Positions 1-8,000 of a DNA stretch of 64,000 nucleotides are shown piece by piece; within the stretch, counting starts at the first letter, position 1; each line of letters starts with the position of its first letter. The notes beneath the pieces were generated by a model. It saw nothing but the letters and a program-made list of their open reading frames with translations. It did not search any database and was not told the origin of the DNA. Source of the DNA: Lacinutrix jangbogonensis (GTDB taxonomy: Bacteria > Bacteroidota > Bacteroidia > Flavobacteriales > Flavobacteriaceae); contig NZ_JSWF01000014.1 of assembly GCF_000797445.1 (NCBI RefSeq), positions 124,001 to 188,000 of the forward strand. Reading direction: 5' to 3'. Made by a program: the position numbers and the translations under genes.

Positions 1-58
1 GGGTTAGTTATTTGAAAAATTAAATAGAGAACTAAAGTGCTCTGTTGCTTAAAAACAG

Positions 59-66
59 CAAAAATA
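59..66 (-). promoter_or_regulatory. Outward-facing Bacteroidota -7 box
   Basis: The minus strand reads TATTTTTG here, an exact match to the Bacteroidota TAnnTTTG element, pointing out of the window's left edge. No start codon for its gene lies inside positions 1-58, so the gene would begin just beyond the edge. No matching -33 TTTG was found at the usual distance. The rest of positions 67-178 shows no gene. Confidence 0.45.
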
Positions 67-178
67 CAATATACATGAAATTTAGTTTTAATCTGTTTTA
101 AATATTTTAAATGATTATTAGTATTTTACTGTTTATATTATCTTTCAAAACCAAATACTAAAATCCTAAATCATTACG

Positions 179-186
179 TATCTTTG
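179..186 (+). promoter_or_regulatory. rimO -7 promoter element
   Basis: TATCTTTG matches TAnnTTTG exactly and lies 17 nt before the rimO start, which fits a short untranslated leader. The -33 box is not recognisable. It probably also drives the two downstream genes, which follow with small gaps. Confidence 0.6.
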
Positions 187-203
187 CAGTCCAAAATTGA
201 GAT

Positions 204-1511
204 ATGCGTACAAAGTCACTTAAAAAGAATAAAATCAATGTAATAACATTAGGTTGTAGTAAAAACGTTTACGACAGCGAAGTGTTAATGGGACAACTTA
301 AAGCCAGTGGCAAAGACGTTGTGCATGAAGAAGAAGGTAATATTGTGGTGATTAATACTTGCGGTTTTATTAATAATGCCAAAGAGGAAAGTGTGAATAC
401 CATTTTGGAATACATGCAAAAAAAGGAAGATGGTGATGTGGACAAGGTGTTTGTAACAGGTTGCCTATCTGAAAGGTATAAGCCAGATTTACAAAAGGAA
501 ATTCCTAATGTCGATCAATATTTTGGTACGACAGAATTACCAGGTTTATTAAAAGCTTTAGGAGCAGATTATAAGCATGAATTAATAGGCGAGCGTTTAA
601 CAACGACACCTAAAAATTATGCGTATTTAAAAATTGCTGAAGGTTGCGACAGACCTTGTAGTTTCTGCGCTATTCCAATAATGCGTGGGAAACATAAAAG
701 TACACCTATTGAAAATTTAGTTATTGAAGCAGAGAAACTTGCAGCAAATGGAGTAAAGGAATTAATACTTATTGCTCAAGATTTAACGTATTACGGTTTA
801 GATATATATAAGAAAAGAAACTTAGCAGAGTTGCTTGAAAACTTAGTAAAAGTTGAAGGTATAGAATGGATTCGTTTACACTATGCTTTTCCAACAGGCT
901 TTCCAATGGATGTGCTTGATATTATGAATCGTGAGCCTAAAATTTGTAACTATTTAGATATTCCATTGCAACATATTAGCGATTCTATATTAAAAAGTAT
1001 GCGCCGTGGTACTACAAAAGAGAAGACCACGAAACTACTAAAAGAGTTTAGAAAGACTGTGCCAAATATGACGATTAGAACCACTTTAATTGTTGGTTAT
1101 CCAGGAGAAACACAAGAGAATTTTGAAGAATTACGAGAATGGGTTCGCGAAATGCGTTTTGAACGTTTAGGTTGTTTTACGTATTCTCATGAGGAAAATA
1201 CACATGCTTTTAATTTAGAGGACAATGTGCCACAAGAGGTTAAACAAGATCGTGCGAATCAAATTATGGAAATTCAATCTCAGATTTCTTGGGAATTGAA
1301 TCAAGAAAAAATAGGACAAGAATTTAAGGTCGTTATCGATAGAAAAGAAGGTGAATATTTTATTGGAAGAACAGAATTCGATTCTCCAGACGTTGATAAT
1401 GAAGTGTTAATAAAGGCATCAACAACGTATTTGAAAACAGGAGAATATGCTACTGTAAAAGTTACAGAAGCTGCAGATTTCGATTTGTATGCAGAGGCAG
1501 TAGTTAAATAG
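204..1511 (+). CDS. rimO: Ribosomal protein S12 methylthiotransferase RimO
   Basis: This is a radical-SAM enzyme that adds a methylthio group to the conserved aspartate of ribosomal protein S12, using two [4Fe-4S] clusters. The N-terminal MTTase domain has the three cluster cysteines C18 (LGCSKN), C53 (NTCGF) and C87 (TGCLSE). The radical-SAM motif CxxxCxxC is at C148, C152 and C155 (CDRPCSFC). A TRAM-type RNA-binding segment occupies about the last 70 residues. At 435 residues it has the usual family length. LGCSKN and the YCDLPLQH-like NYLDIPLQH stretch favour RimO over MiaB. A thiol redoxin gene follows after 24 nt, so the two may be co-transcribed. The ATG at 204 is preceded by a good promoter box, which supports this start. 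Confidence 0.96.
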   Translation: MRTKSLKKNKINVITLGCSKNVYDSEVLMGQLKASGKDVVHEEEGNIVVINTCGFINNAKEESVNTILEYMQKKEDGDVDKVFVTGCLSERYKPDLQKEIPNVDQYFGTTELPGLLKALGADYKHELIGERLTTTPKNYAYLKIAEGCDRPCSFCAIPIMRGKHKSTPIENLVIEAEKLAANGVKELILIAQDLTYYGLDIYKKRNLAELLENLVKVEGIEWIRLHYAFPTGFPMDVLDIMNREPKICNYLDIPLQHISDSILKSMRRGTTKEKTTKLLKEFRKTVPNMTIRTTLIVGYPGETQENFEELREWVREMRFERLGCFTYSHEENTHAFNLEDNVPQEVKQDRANQIMEIQSQISWELNQEKIGQEFKVVIDRKEGEYFIGRTEFDSPDVDNEVLIKASTTYLKTGEYATVKVTEAADFDLYAEAVVK

Positions 1512-1535
1512 AAGATTGCTTAAAAGTATAGTGTT

Positions 1536-2090
1536 ATGGCATTAACAGAATCTAATCGTTTCGAAAATGGAACAGGTGCTCCAGAGTTTTCTTTGATAGA
1601 TGTTGTTTCTGGTCAAATTATAAATCTTCAAAAGTTAAAAGGAGTTAAAGGGACTGTCGTTATGTTTATTTGTAACCATTGTCCTTTTGTAGTGCATATA
1701 AATACCCAATTGGTTAAAGTTGCTAACCATTATCTAGAAAAAGGTATTGGTTTTATTGCTATAAGTAGTAATGATGCCGAGACTTATCCTCAAGACAGAC
1801 CAGCATTAATGAAGCAGGTTGCAGTAAATTTAAAATACCCTTTCCCTTATTTATACGATGAAACTCAAGAAGTAGCTCAAGCTTATGATGCGGCATGCAC
1901 ACCAGATTTTTATGTGTTTGATGCCAATTTAAAAGCAACATATCATGGACTACTAGATAATTCTCGACCTGGAAATAGTATACCAGTTACGGGAGAAGTT
2001 TTACGCAAGGCTATAGATGCTGTTTTAGATGACAAAGCGCCTTTAGACAATCAAAAACCAAGTATTGGTTGCGGTATTAAGTGGAAGTAA
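1536..2090 (+). CDS. Thioredoxin-fold redoxin (CNHC, AhpC/TSA-like)
   Basis: A 184-residue cytoplasmic thioredoxin-fold protein with no signal peptide. The active-site-like motif is C46-N-H-C49 followed by PF, and the strand-turn with cis-proline is seen at CTPDFYVFD. An extra cysteine (C179) sits in the C-terminal tail (IGCGIKW). The family is annotated as thioredoxin family or redoxin domain protein and is probably a thiol peroxidase or disulfide reductase; the substrate is unknown. It lies between rimO and the ctlX-like gene on the same strand with short gaps, so an operon is likely. One inference is that it protects or reduces a thiol enzyme of the same transcript, but nothing in the sequence proves this. 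Confidence 0.85.
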   Translation: MALTESNRFENGTGAPEFSLIDVVSGQIINLQKLKGVKGTVVMFICNHCPFVVHINTQLVKVANHYLEKGIGFIAISSNDAETYPQDRPALMKQVAVNLKYPFPYLYDETQEVAQAYDAACTPDFYVFDANLKATYHGLLDNSRPGNSIPVTGEVLRKAIDAVLDDKAPLDNQKPSIGCGIKWK

Positions 2091-2118
2091 TAGAAACGCT
2101 AATTTAAAAATCTAAATA

Positions 2119-3054
2119 ATGCAACAAACAACTAATACGATATTAATGATTCGTCCAATCGGTTTTAGAATGAACGAACAAACAGCTGTTAATAATTACT
2201 ATCAAAAAGTATTAGATAATACTTTGCCAGAAACGGTAAATACAAAAGCACAGCATGAATTTGATGCCTATGTAGAAAAATTAAGAGCAGTTGGTATACA
2301 CGTTATTGTTGTGCAAGACACAAAGGAATTTGATACACCAGATTCTATTTTTCCAAACAATTGGATTTCTTTTCATGAAAATGGTAATGTAGGTTTGTAT
2401 CCCATGTTTGCCGAAAACAGAAGATTAGAAAGAAGAGACGATGTTTTTAATGTTTTAGAAACTGAAGGCTTTAAAATAAATGATATTATAGACTATACAA
2501 CAGCCGAAGAAGAAGACGTTTTTTTAGAAGGTACAGGGAGTTTACTCTTAGATCGTAAAAACGGAAAAGCCTATTGTGCATTATCGCCTAGAGCAGACGA
2601 AAGTTTATTTATTGAATTTTGTGAAGATTTTGAATACACTCCAGTTGTTTTTACTGCAAACCAAACAGTAAACGGAAAACGTGAAGCGATCTATCATACT
2701 AATGTTATGATGTGTTTAGCGGAAACGTTTGCAGTAATTTGTTTAGATACTATAGACGATAAAAAAGAACGTAAAAACGTTCTCAAAAATCTTAAAGCAG
2801 ATGGTAAAGAAGTCGTAGTAATTTCTGAAGCACAAGTCAATACTTTTGCGGGTAACATGTTACAAGTAAAAGGTAAAGACGATAAATTATATTTAATTAT
2901 GAGTCAAGCTGCATACGACTCTTTAGCGGAAACTCAAATAAAGAGTATAGAAAAGCATTGTGAAATACTGTCTAGCTCTTTAGATACGATTGAAGCTTGT
3001 GGTGGCGGAAGTGCACGCTGTATGATGGCTGAGGTGTTTTTGCCTAAGGCTTAA
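2119..3054 (+). CDS. ctlX: Arginine deiminase/amidinotransferase-fold hydrolase, CtlX type
   Basis: A 311-residue member of the guanidino-group-modifying (pentein) superfamily, closest by appearance to the citrulline utilisation hydrolase CtlX. Visible family features are FPNNW (78-82), the E-G-T-G turn near residue 137, the catalytic histidine H193 (YHTNV) and the nucleophilic cysteine C301 in CGGGSARCM close to the C-terminus. These give the Cys-His-acid triad of arginine deiminase and DDAH enzymes. The substrate (citrulline, arginine or a methylarginine) cannot be decided from sequence. It precedes argS, another arginine-related gene, but argS has its own promoter. It begins 28 nt after the redoxin gene. 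Confidence 0.82.
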   Translation: MQQTTNTILMIRPIGFRMNEQTAVNNYYQKVLDNTLPETVNTKAQHEFDAYVEKLRAVGIHVIVVQDTKEFDTPDSIFPNNWISFHENGNVGLYPMFAENRRLERRDDVFNVLETEGFKINDIIDYTTAEEEDVFLEGTGSLLLDRKNGKAYCALSPRADESLFIEFCEDFEYTPVVFTANQTVNGKREAIYHTNVMMCLAETFAVICLDTIDDKKERKNVLKNLKADGKEVVVISEAQVNTFAGNMLQVKGKDDKLYLIMSQAAYDSLAETQIKSIEKHCEILSSSLDTIEACGGGSARCMMAEVFLPKA

Positions 3055-3090
3055 AATAATACAAAAAATAGTTCCAGCAATTATATGCAC

Positions 3091-3098
3091 TATATTTG
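3091..3098 (+). promoter_or_regulatory. argS -7 promoter element
   Basis: TATATTTG is an exact TAnnTTTG box 22 nt upstream of the ATG at 3121. It lies inside the longer open frame that starts at 3085, which argues strongly that 3085 is not the translation start. Confidence 0.65.
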
Positions 3099-3120
3099 CA
3101 ACCTTAAAAATAAAAGTAAA

Positions 3121-4911
3121 ATGAGCCTTCAAAATATCCTATCAAATAAAATAAAAGAAGCTGTAAAGTCTATATATTCTAAAGCTTTAGAAACTGTAGA
3201 ATTTCAAGCAACACGTAAAGAATTCGCAGGAGATATTACAGTTGTTGTGTTTCCAATGTTACGTGTGGTAAAAGGAAATCCTGTGCAAATAGGACAAGCG
3301 ATAGGCTCTTTTTTATTAGAACATGTAGAGGAAGTAAAAGCCTTTAACGTAGTAAAAGGGTTTTTAAATATTGAAATTAACGATGTACATTATATTAATT
3401 TTTTCAATACTATTAAAGATGAAGAGACTTTTGGTTTTACAAAACCAAATACCGATGATAAGTCAGTAATGGTAGAGTATTCTTCACCAAACACAAATAA
3501 ACCGTTACATTTAGGACATGTACGTAATAATTTATTAGGTTATAGTGTTGCCGAAATTGTAAAAGCATCTGGTAAAACTGTTTATAAAACACAGATAATT
3601 AATGATCGTGGTATTCATATTTGTAAAAGTATGTTGGCTTGGCAGCGTTATGGTAATGCCGAAACTCCAGAATCTACAGGTTTAAAGGGCGATAAATTAG
3701 TTGGTAATTACTATGTTAAGTTCGATCAAGAATATAAAAAAGAAATAGCTGCTTTAATTGCTGAAGGTAAAACGGAAGACGAAGCGAAGAAACAAGCTCC
3801 AATTCTAATTGAAGCACAACACATGCTTCAAAAATGGGAAGCAGGTGATGAAAAAGTTTTAGAGCTTTGGAATAAAATGAATAACTGGGTTTATGATGGC
3901 TTTGCTATTTCTTACAAAAACCTTGGTGTTGATTTCGATAAATTGTACTACGAAAGTCAAACCTATTTATTAGGAAAAGAGTTTGTTGACGAAGGTTTAA
4001 AAACAGGTGTGTTCTTTAAAAAAGAAGATGGTTCTGTATGGTGCGATTTAACCGAAGATGGTCTAGACGAAAAAATAGTATTACGTAGCGATGGCACAGC
4101 AGTCTATATGACGCAGGATATTGGTACGGCAATACAACGTATAAAAGATTTTCCTGATGTTGGAGGTATGGTTTATACTGTTGGCAACGAACAAGACTAC
4201 CACTTTCAAGTCTTGTTTTTAATATTGAAAAAATTAGGCTTCGATTGGGCTAAAAACCTATTTCATTTAAGTTATGGAATGGTAGATTTACCTAGTGGAA
4301 AAATGAAGAGTAGAGAAGGAACTGTTGTTGATGCAGACGATCTTATTGCGGATATGTCAATTACAGCTAAAGAAATCTCTGAAGAATTAGGAAAGCTTGA
4401 TGGTTACAGCAAAGAAGAAAAACAAGAGTTGTATAAAACGATTGGTTTAGGTGCGTTAAAATATTATATTTTAAAAGTAGATCCTAAAAAACGTATTCTG
4501 TTCGATCCAAAGGAATCTATCGATTTCCAAGGTAACACAGGACCTTTTATTCAGTATACGTATGCTAGAATACAATCTATTTTACGAAAGGCTAAAGGTA
4601 GTTCTGATTCCTCGTCGAGTGTGTTCGAGATGACTTATAAATTACACGACAAAGAAAAATCAGTATTAAAACAGCTACAAGGTTTCCCTGAAATAATTCA
4701 AAGCGCTGCACAAAACCACAGTCCAGCTTTAATAGCAAATTATACTTACGAGTTGGTAAAAGAGTTTAATTCGTTTTATCAAAATGTACCCATTTTAGGA
4801 ACAGATAATGCTGTCGAAAAAGACTTTAGAGTGCAATTGTCTCATGCGGTTGCAAATACGATTAAGAATGCCTTTGGCTTGTTAGGAATTAGTGTTCCTG
4901 AGCGCATGTAG
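3121..4911 (+). CDS. argS: Arginine--tRNA ligase
   Basis: A class I aminoacyl-tRNA synthetase of 596 residues that charges tRNA-Arg. The N-terminal arginyl-specific domain covers about residues 1-85. The HIGH-type motif is HLGH at 130-133 after SSPNTNKP. The KMSKS-like motif is GKMKSREG at about residue 397, and the DALR anticodon-binding domain follows, ending in GISVPERM as family members usually do. The frame is open from 3085, but the start at 3121 (MSLQNILSNK) is chosen because a promoter box lies between the two and the extra 12 residues do not resemble the family. A strong hairpin terminator follows. Confidence 0.97.
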   Translation: MSLQNILSNKIKEAVKSIYSKALETVEFQATRKEFAGDITVVVFPMLRVVKGNPVQIGQAIGSFLLEHVEEVKAFNVVKGFLNIEINDVHYINFFNTIKDEETFGFTKPNTDDKSVMVEYSSPNTNKPLHLGHVRNNLLGYSVAEIVKASGKTVYKTQIINDRGIHICKSMLAWQRYGNAETPESTGLKGDKLVGNYYVKFDQEYKKEIAALIAEGKTEDEAKKQAPILIEAQHMLQKWEAGDEKVLELWNKMNNWVYDGFAISYKNLGVDFDKLYYESQTYLLGKEFVDEGLKTGVFFKKEDGSVWCDLTEDGLDEKIVLRSDGTAVYMTQDIGTAIQRIKDFPDVGGMVYTVGNEQDYHFQVLFLILKKLGFDWAKNLFHLSYGMVDLPSGKMKSREGTVVDADDLIADMSITAKEISEELGKLDGYSKEEKQELYKTIGLGALKYYILKVDPKKRILFDPKESIDFQGNTGPFIQYTYARIQSILRKAKGSSDSSSSVFEMTYKLHDKEKSVLKQLQGFPEIIQSAAQNHSPALIANYTYELVKEFNSFYQNVPILGTDNAVEKDFRVQLSHAVANTIKNAFGLLGISVPERM

Positions 4912-4934
4912 GTTTAGAAAATATTTTAATAATT

Positions 4935-4969
4935 AAAAAATCCCAAAGCTTTTAAGTTTGGGATTTTTT
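4935..4969. terminator. Intrinsic terminator after argS
   Basis: A 13-bp perfect stem (AAAAAATCCCAAA pairing with TTTGGGATTTTTT) with a 9-nt loop, ending in a T run. The A/T symmetry means it can work in both directions, and it lies between the convergent argS and adhesin genes. Confidence 0.85.
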
Positions 4970-5061
4970 TCACCTTAATATAGAACTACAAATGAAATTG
5001 ATATTTCGGATTTAATTTTTCTGTAATTTGTTGTTGTCAAAGTAATGTTTAATCGTTTTTA

Positions 5062-8000
5062 TTACTTTTTTATTATTCTGGTTACATAACTCTTGGTAGG
5101 TGTAGTAACTTTAAGTAAGTAGATTCCTGATGGTAAATTTTCTATATTCAATAGATTCTTGTTTTTATTCAGCGTTTTTGAAGTAACCTTCTTACCAATC
5201 ATATCAAAAACAGCAACCGTATAGACTTCGTTATAATCCGAAATGTTTACTTTCAATAATCCAGAAGTAGGATTAGGAAAGATACTTAAATGTTGAGTTA
5301 AATTAAAATTCTCTGTTGCTAAAACTGATTCCGTAGTAAAACTCCAAGTACTACTTCCTAAAAAACCAGTATATGCATTTCCTGACATATCTAGAATGAT
5401 ACCGCCTGCTATTTCAACATAATATTGAGTATTGGCGTCTAAATCTACCATTGGATTAATAATTAATTGATTTCCAGATATTGAGCTTGAAGATAGTATT
5501 TCTAAATTGGTATTAAAGTTCCTAAGCATTGCGCTACCAAAAGGGATTTGTATATTTTCATCAAAGGTTAACGTAAGGTTATTTGAAACACTTACTCCTG
5601 TAGCATTATCTAATGGTAAATAACTTGATACTGTTGGAGCGGTAGTATCTGGTTGTGCTCCTGTGGTAAGGCGCCAAGAAATGGCATTTGTTTCAGGAAG
5701 CATATTACCTGCTAAATCTGTAATGCCTGCAACATAAACCCAATAATCTGTATTGTAATTAAGACTAGATAGTGCTCCTGTAACAGTCATAACAGTTCCA
5801 GTGAAATCTACAGATGCATCTCCAAAAGGAATAATGCTCACTGTAGTTGGGCCATTTTTTATAATAATATTTCCAGACAAAGGACGAACTATGTTTTCAT
5901 CTGCGGTTAATACTAAATTAGCAGATAAGGACACATTAGTTGCATTATCGGCTGGACTCAAACTAGTAATAGTCGGAGCTGTTACATCAACAAAAATTTC
6001 AGTTGTAAAATTCCATATAGAACTGCCACTAAATCCTGCATAATTATTACCTACTAAATCTTGTATCACTCCACTTGCTAATTCTACATAGTATTGAGTA
6101 CCGTGTACTAGACTTGATGTAGGGTTAATTGTTAAAACACTTCCTGAAACAGAACTTGATGAAGGAATTATTGCGCCTCCAATTTGTTTTAGTACAGCCG
6201 ATCCTGTGAGTTGGATTGTTTCATTAAAAGTAAGCGTAAGATTGTTTGTTAGGCTTACTTCTGTAGCATTGTCCAATGGTAAAAAGCTGGATGCTATTGG
6301 ACCAGTAATATCTGGTTCTTCTCCTGTGGTAAAGTTCCAAGTAACAGCATTTGTTCCGGGAAGAATATTTCCCGCTAAATCTTTAACACCTGCTACACTT
6401 ACCCAATAAGTTGTACTATAATTCAGACTAGATAATGCTCCTGTAACAGTCATTACGTCTCCAGTGAAATCTACAGATGCATCACCATAAGGAATAGAAC
6501 TTACTGTAGTTGGACCGTTTTTTATAATAATATTTCCGGACACAGGACGAACTATGGTTTCATCCGCAGTTAATACTAGATTATCAGATAAAGAGACATT
6601 AGTTGCATTATCGGCTGGACTTAAACTAGTAATAGTTGGAGCTGTTACATCAACAAAAACTTCAGTTGTAAAATTCCAAGTAGAACTACCACTAAATCCT
6701 GTATAATTATTACCTACTAAATCTTGTATTACTCCACTTGCTAATTCTACATAGTATTGAGTACCGTTTATTAGACTTGATGCAGGGTTAATTGTTAAAA
6801 CACTTCCTGAAACAGAACTTGATGAAGGAATTATTGTTCCTCCAAGTTGTTTTAGTACGGCCGTTCCTGTGAGTTGGATTGTTTCATTAAAAGTAAGCGT
6901 AAGAGTGTTTGTAAGGCTTACTTCTGTAGCATTGTCCAATGGTAAAAAGCTGGAGACTATTGGAGCAGTAATATCTGGTTCTTCTTCCGTGGTAAAGTTC
7001 CAAGTAACAGCATTTGTTCCAGGAAGAATATTACCAGCTAAATCTTTAACACCTGCTACACTTACCCAATAAGTTGTACTATAATTCAGACTAGATAATG
7101 CTCCTGTAACAGTCATTACGTCTCCAGTGAAATCTACAGATGCATCACCATAAGGAATAGTACTTATTGTAGTTGGGCCGTTTTTTATAATAATATTTCC
7201 GGACACAGGACGAACTATGGTTTCATCCGCAGTTAATACTAGATTAGCAGATAAGGAGACATTAGTTGCATTATCGGCTGGACTTAAACTAGTAATAGTT
7301 GGTGCTGTTACATCAGCCATTGCTACAGTTGTAAAATTCCATGTAGAATTACCACTAAATCCTGTATAGTTATTTCCTACGACATCCTTAATTACACCAT
7401 TCGCAATCTCTACATAATATTGTGTGTTGTTTGCTAAATCTAATGTTGGATTTATTGTTAAAATACTTCCTGAGACAGCACTCGATGAAGGAATTATTGC
7501 GCCTCCAAATTGTTTTAATACTGCTTCTCCTATTAGTTGAATAGGTTCATTAAAAGTAAGCGTAAGAGTGTTTGAAATATTTACTTCTGTAGAATTATCG
7601 GTAGGAACAAAAGTTATTGGCGATGGAGCGGTTATATCTACTGGTGCAACTGTTGTAAAATTCCATGAAGAATTACCACTAAATCCGGTATAGCTATTTC
7701 CTATGACATCCTTAATTACACCATTCGCAATCTCTACATAATATTGTGTATTGTTTGCTAAATCTAATGTTGGATTTATTGTTAAAATACTTCCTGAGAT
7801 AGCACTCGATGAAGGAATTATTGCACCTCCAAATTGTTTTAATACTGCTCCTCCTGTGAGTTGGATTGTTTCATTAAAAGTAAGTGTAAGAGTGTTTGAA
7901 ATATTTACTTCTGTAGAATTATCGGTAGGAACAAAAGTTATTGGCGATGGAGCGGTTATATCTACAGGTGCAACTGTTGTAAAATTCCAAGAAGAATTAC

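Noticed and set aside
1-203. tRNA or small RNA gene before rimO
   Set aside because: No cloverleaf, T-loop sequence or CCA end; only promoter-like boxes are visible.
3085-3120. Earlier argS start at 3085
   Set aside because: An exact promoter box (3091-3098) lies inside it and the extra residues do not resemble the family.
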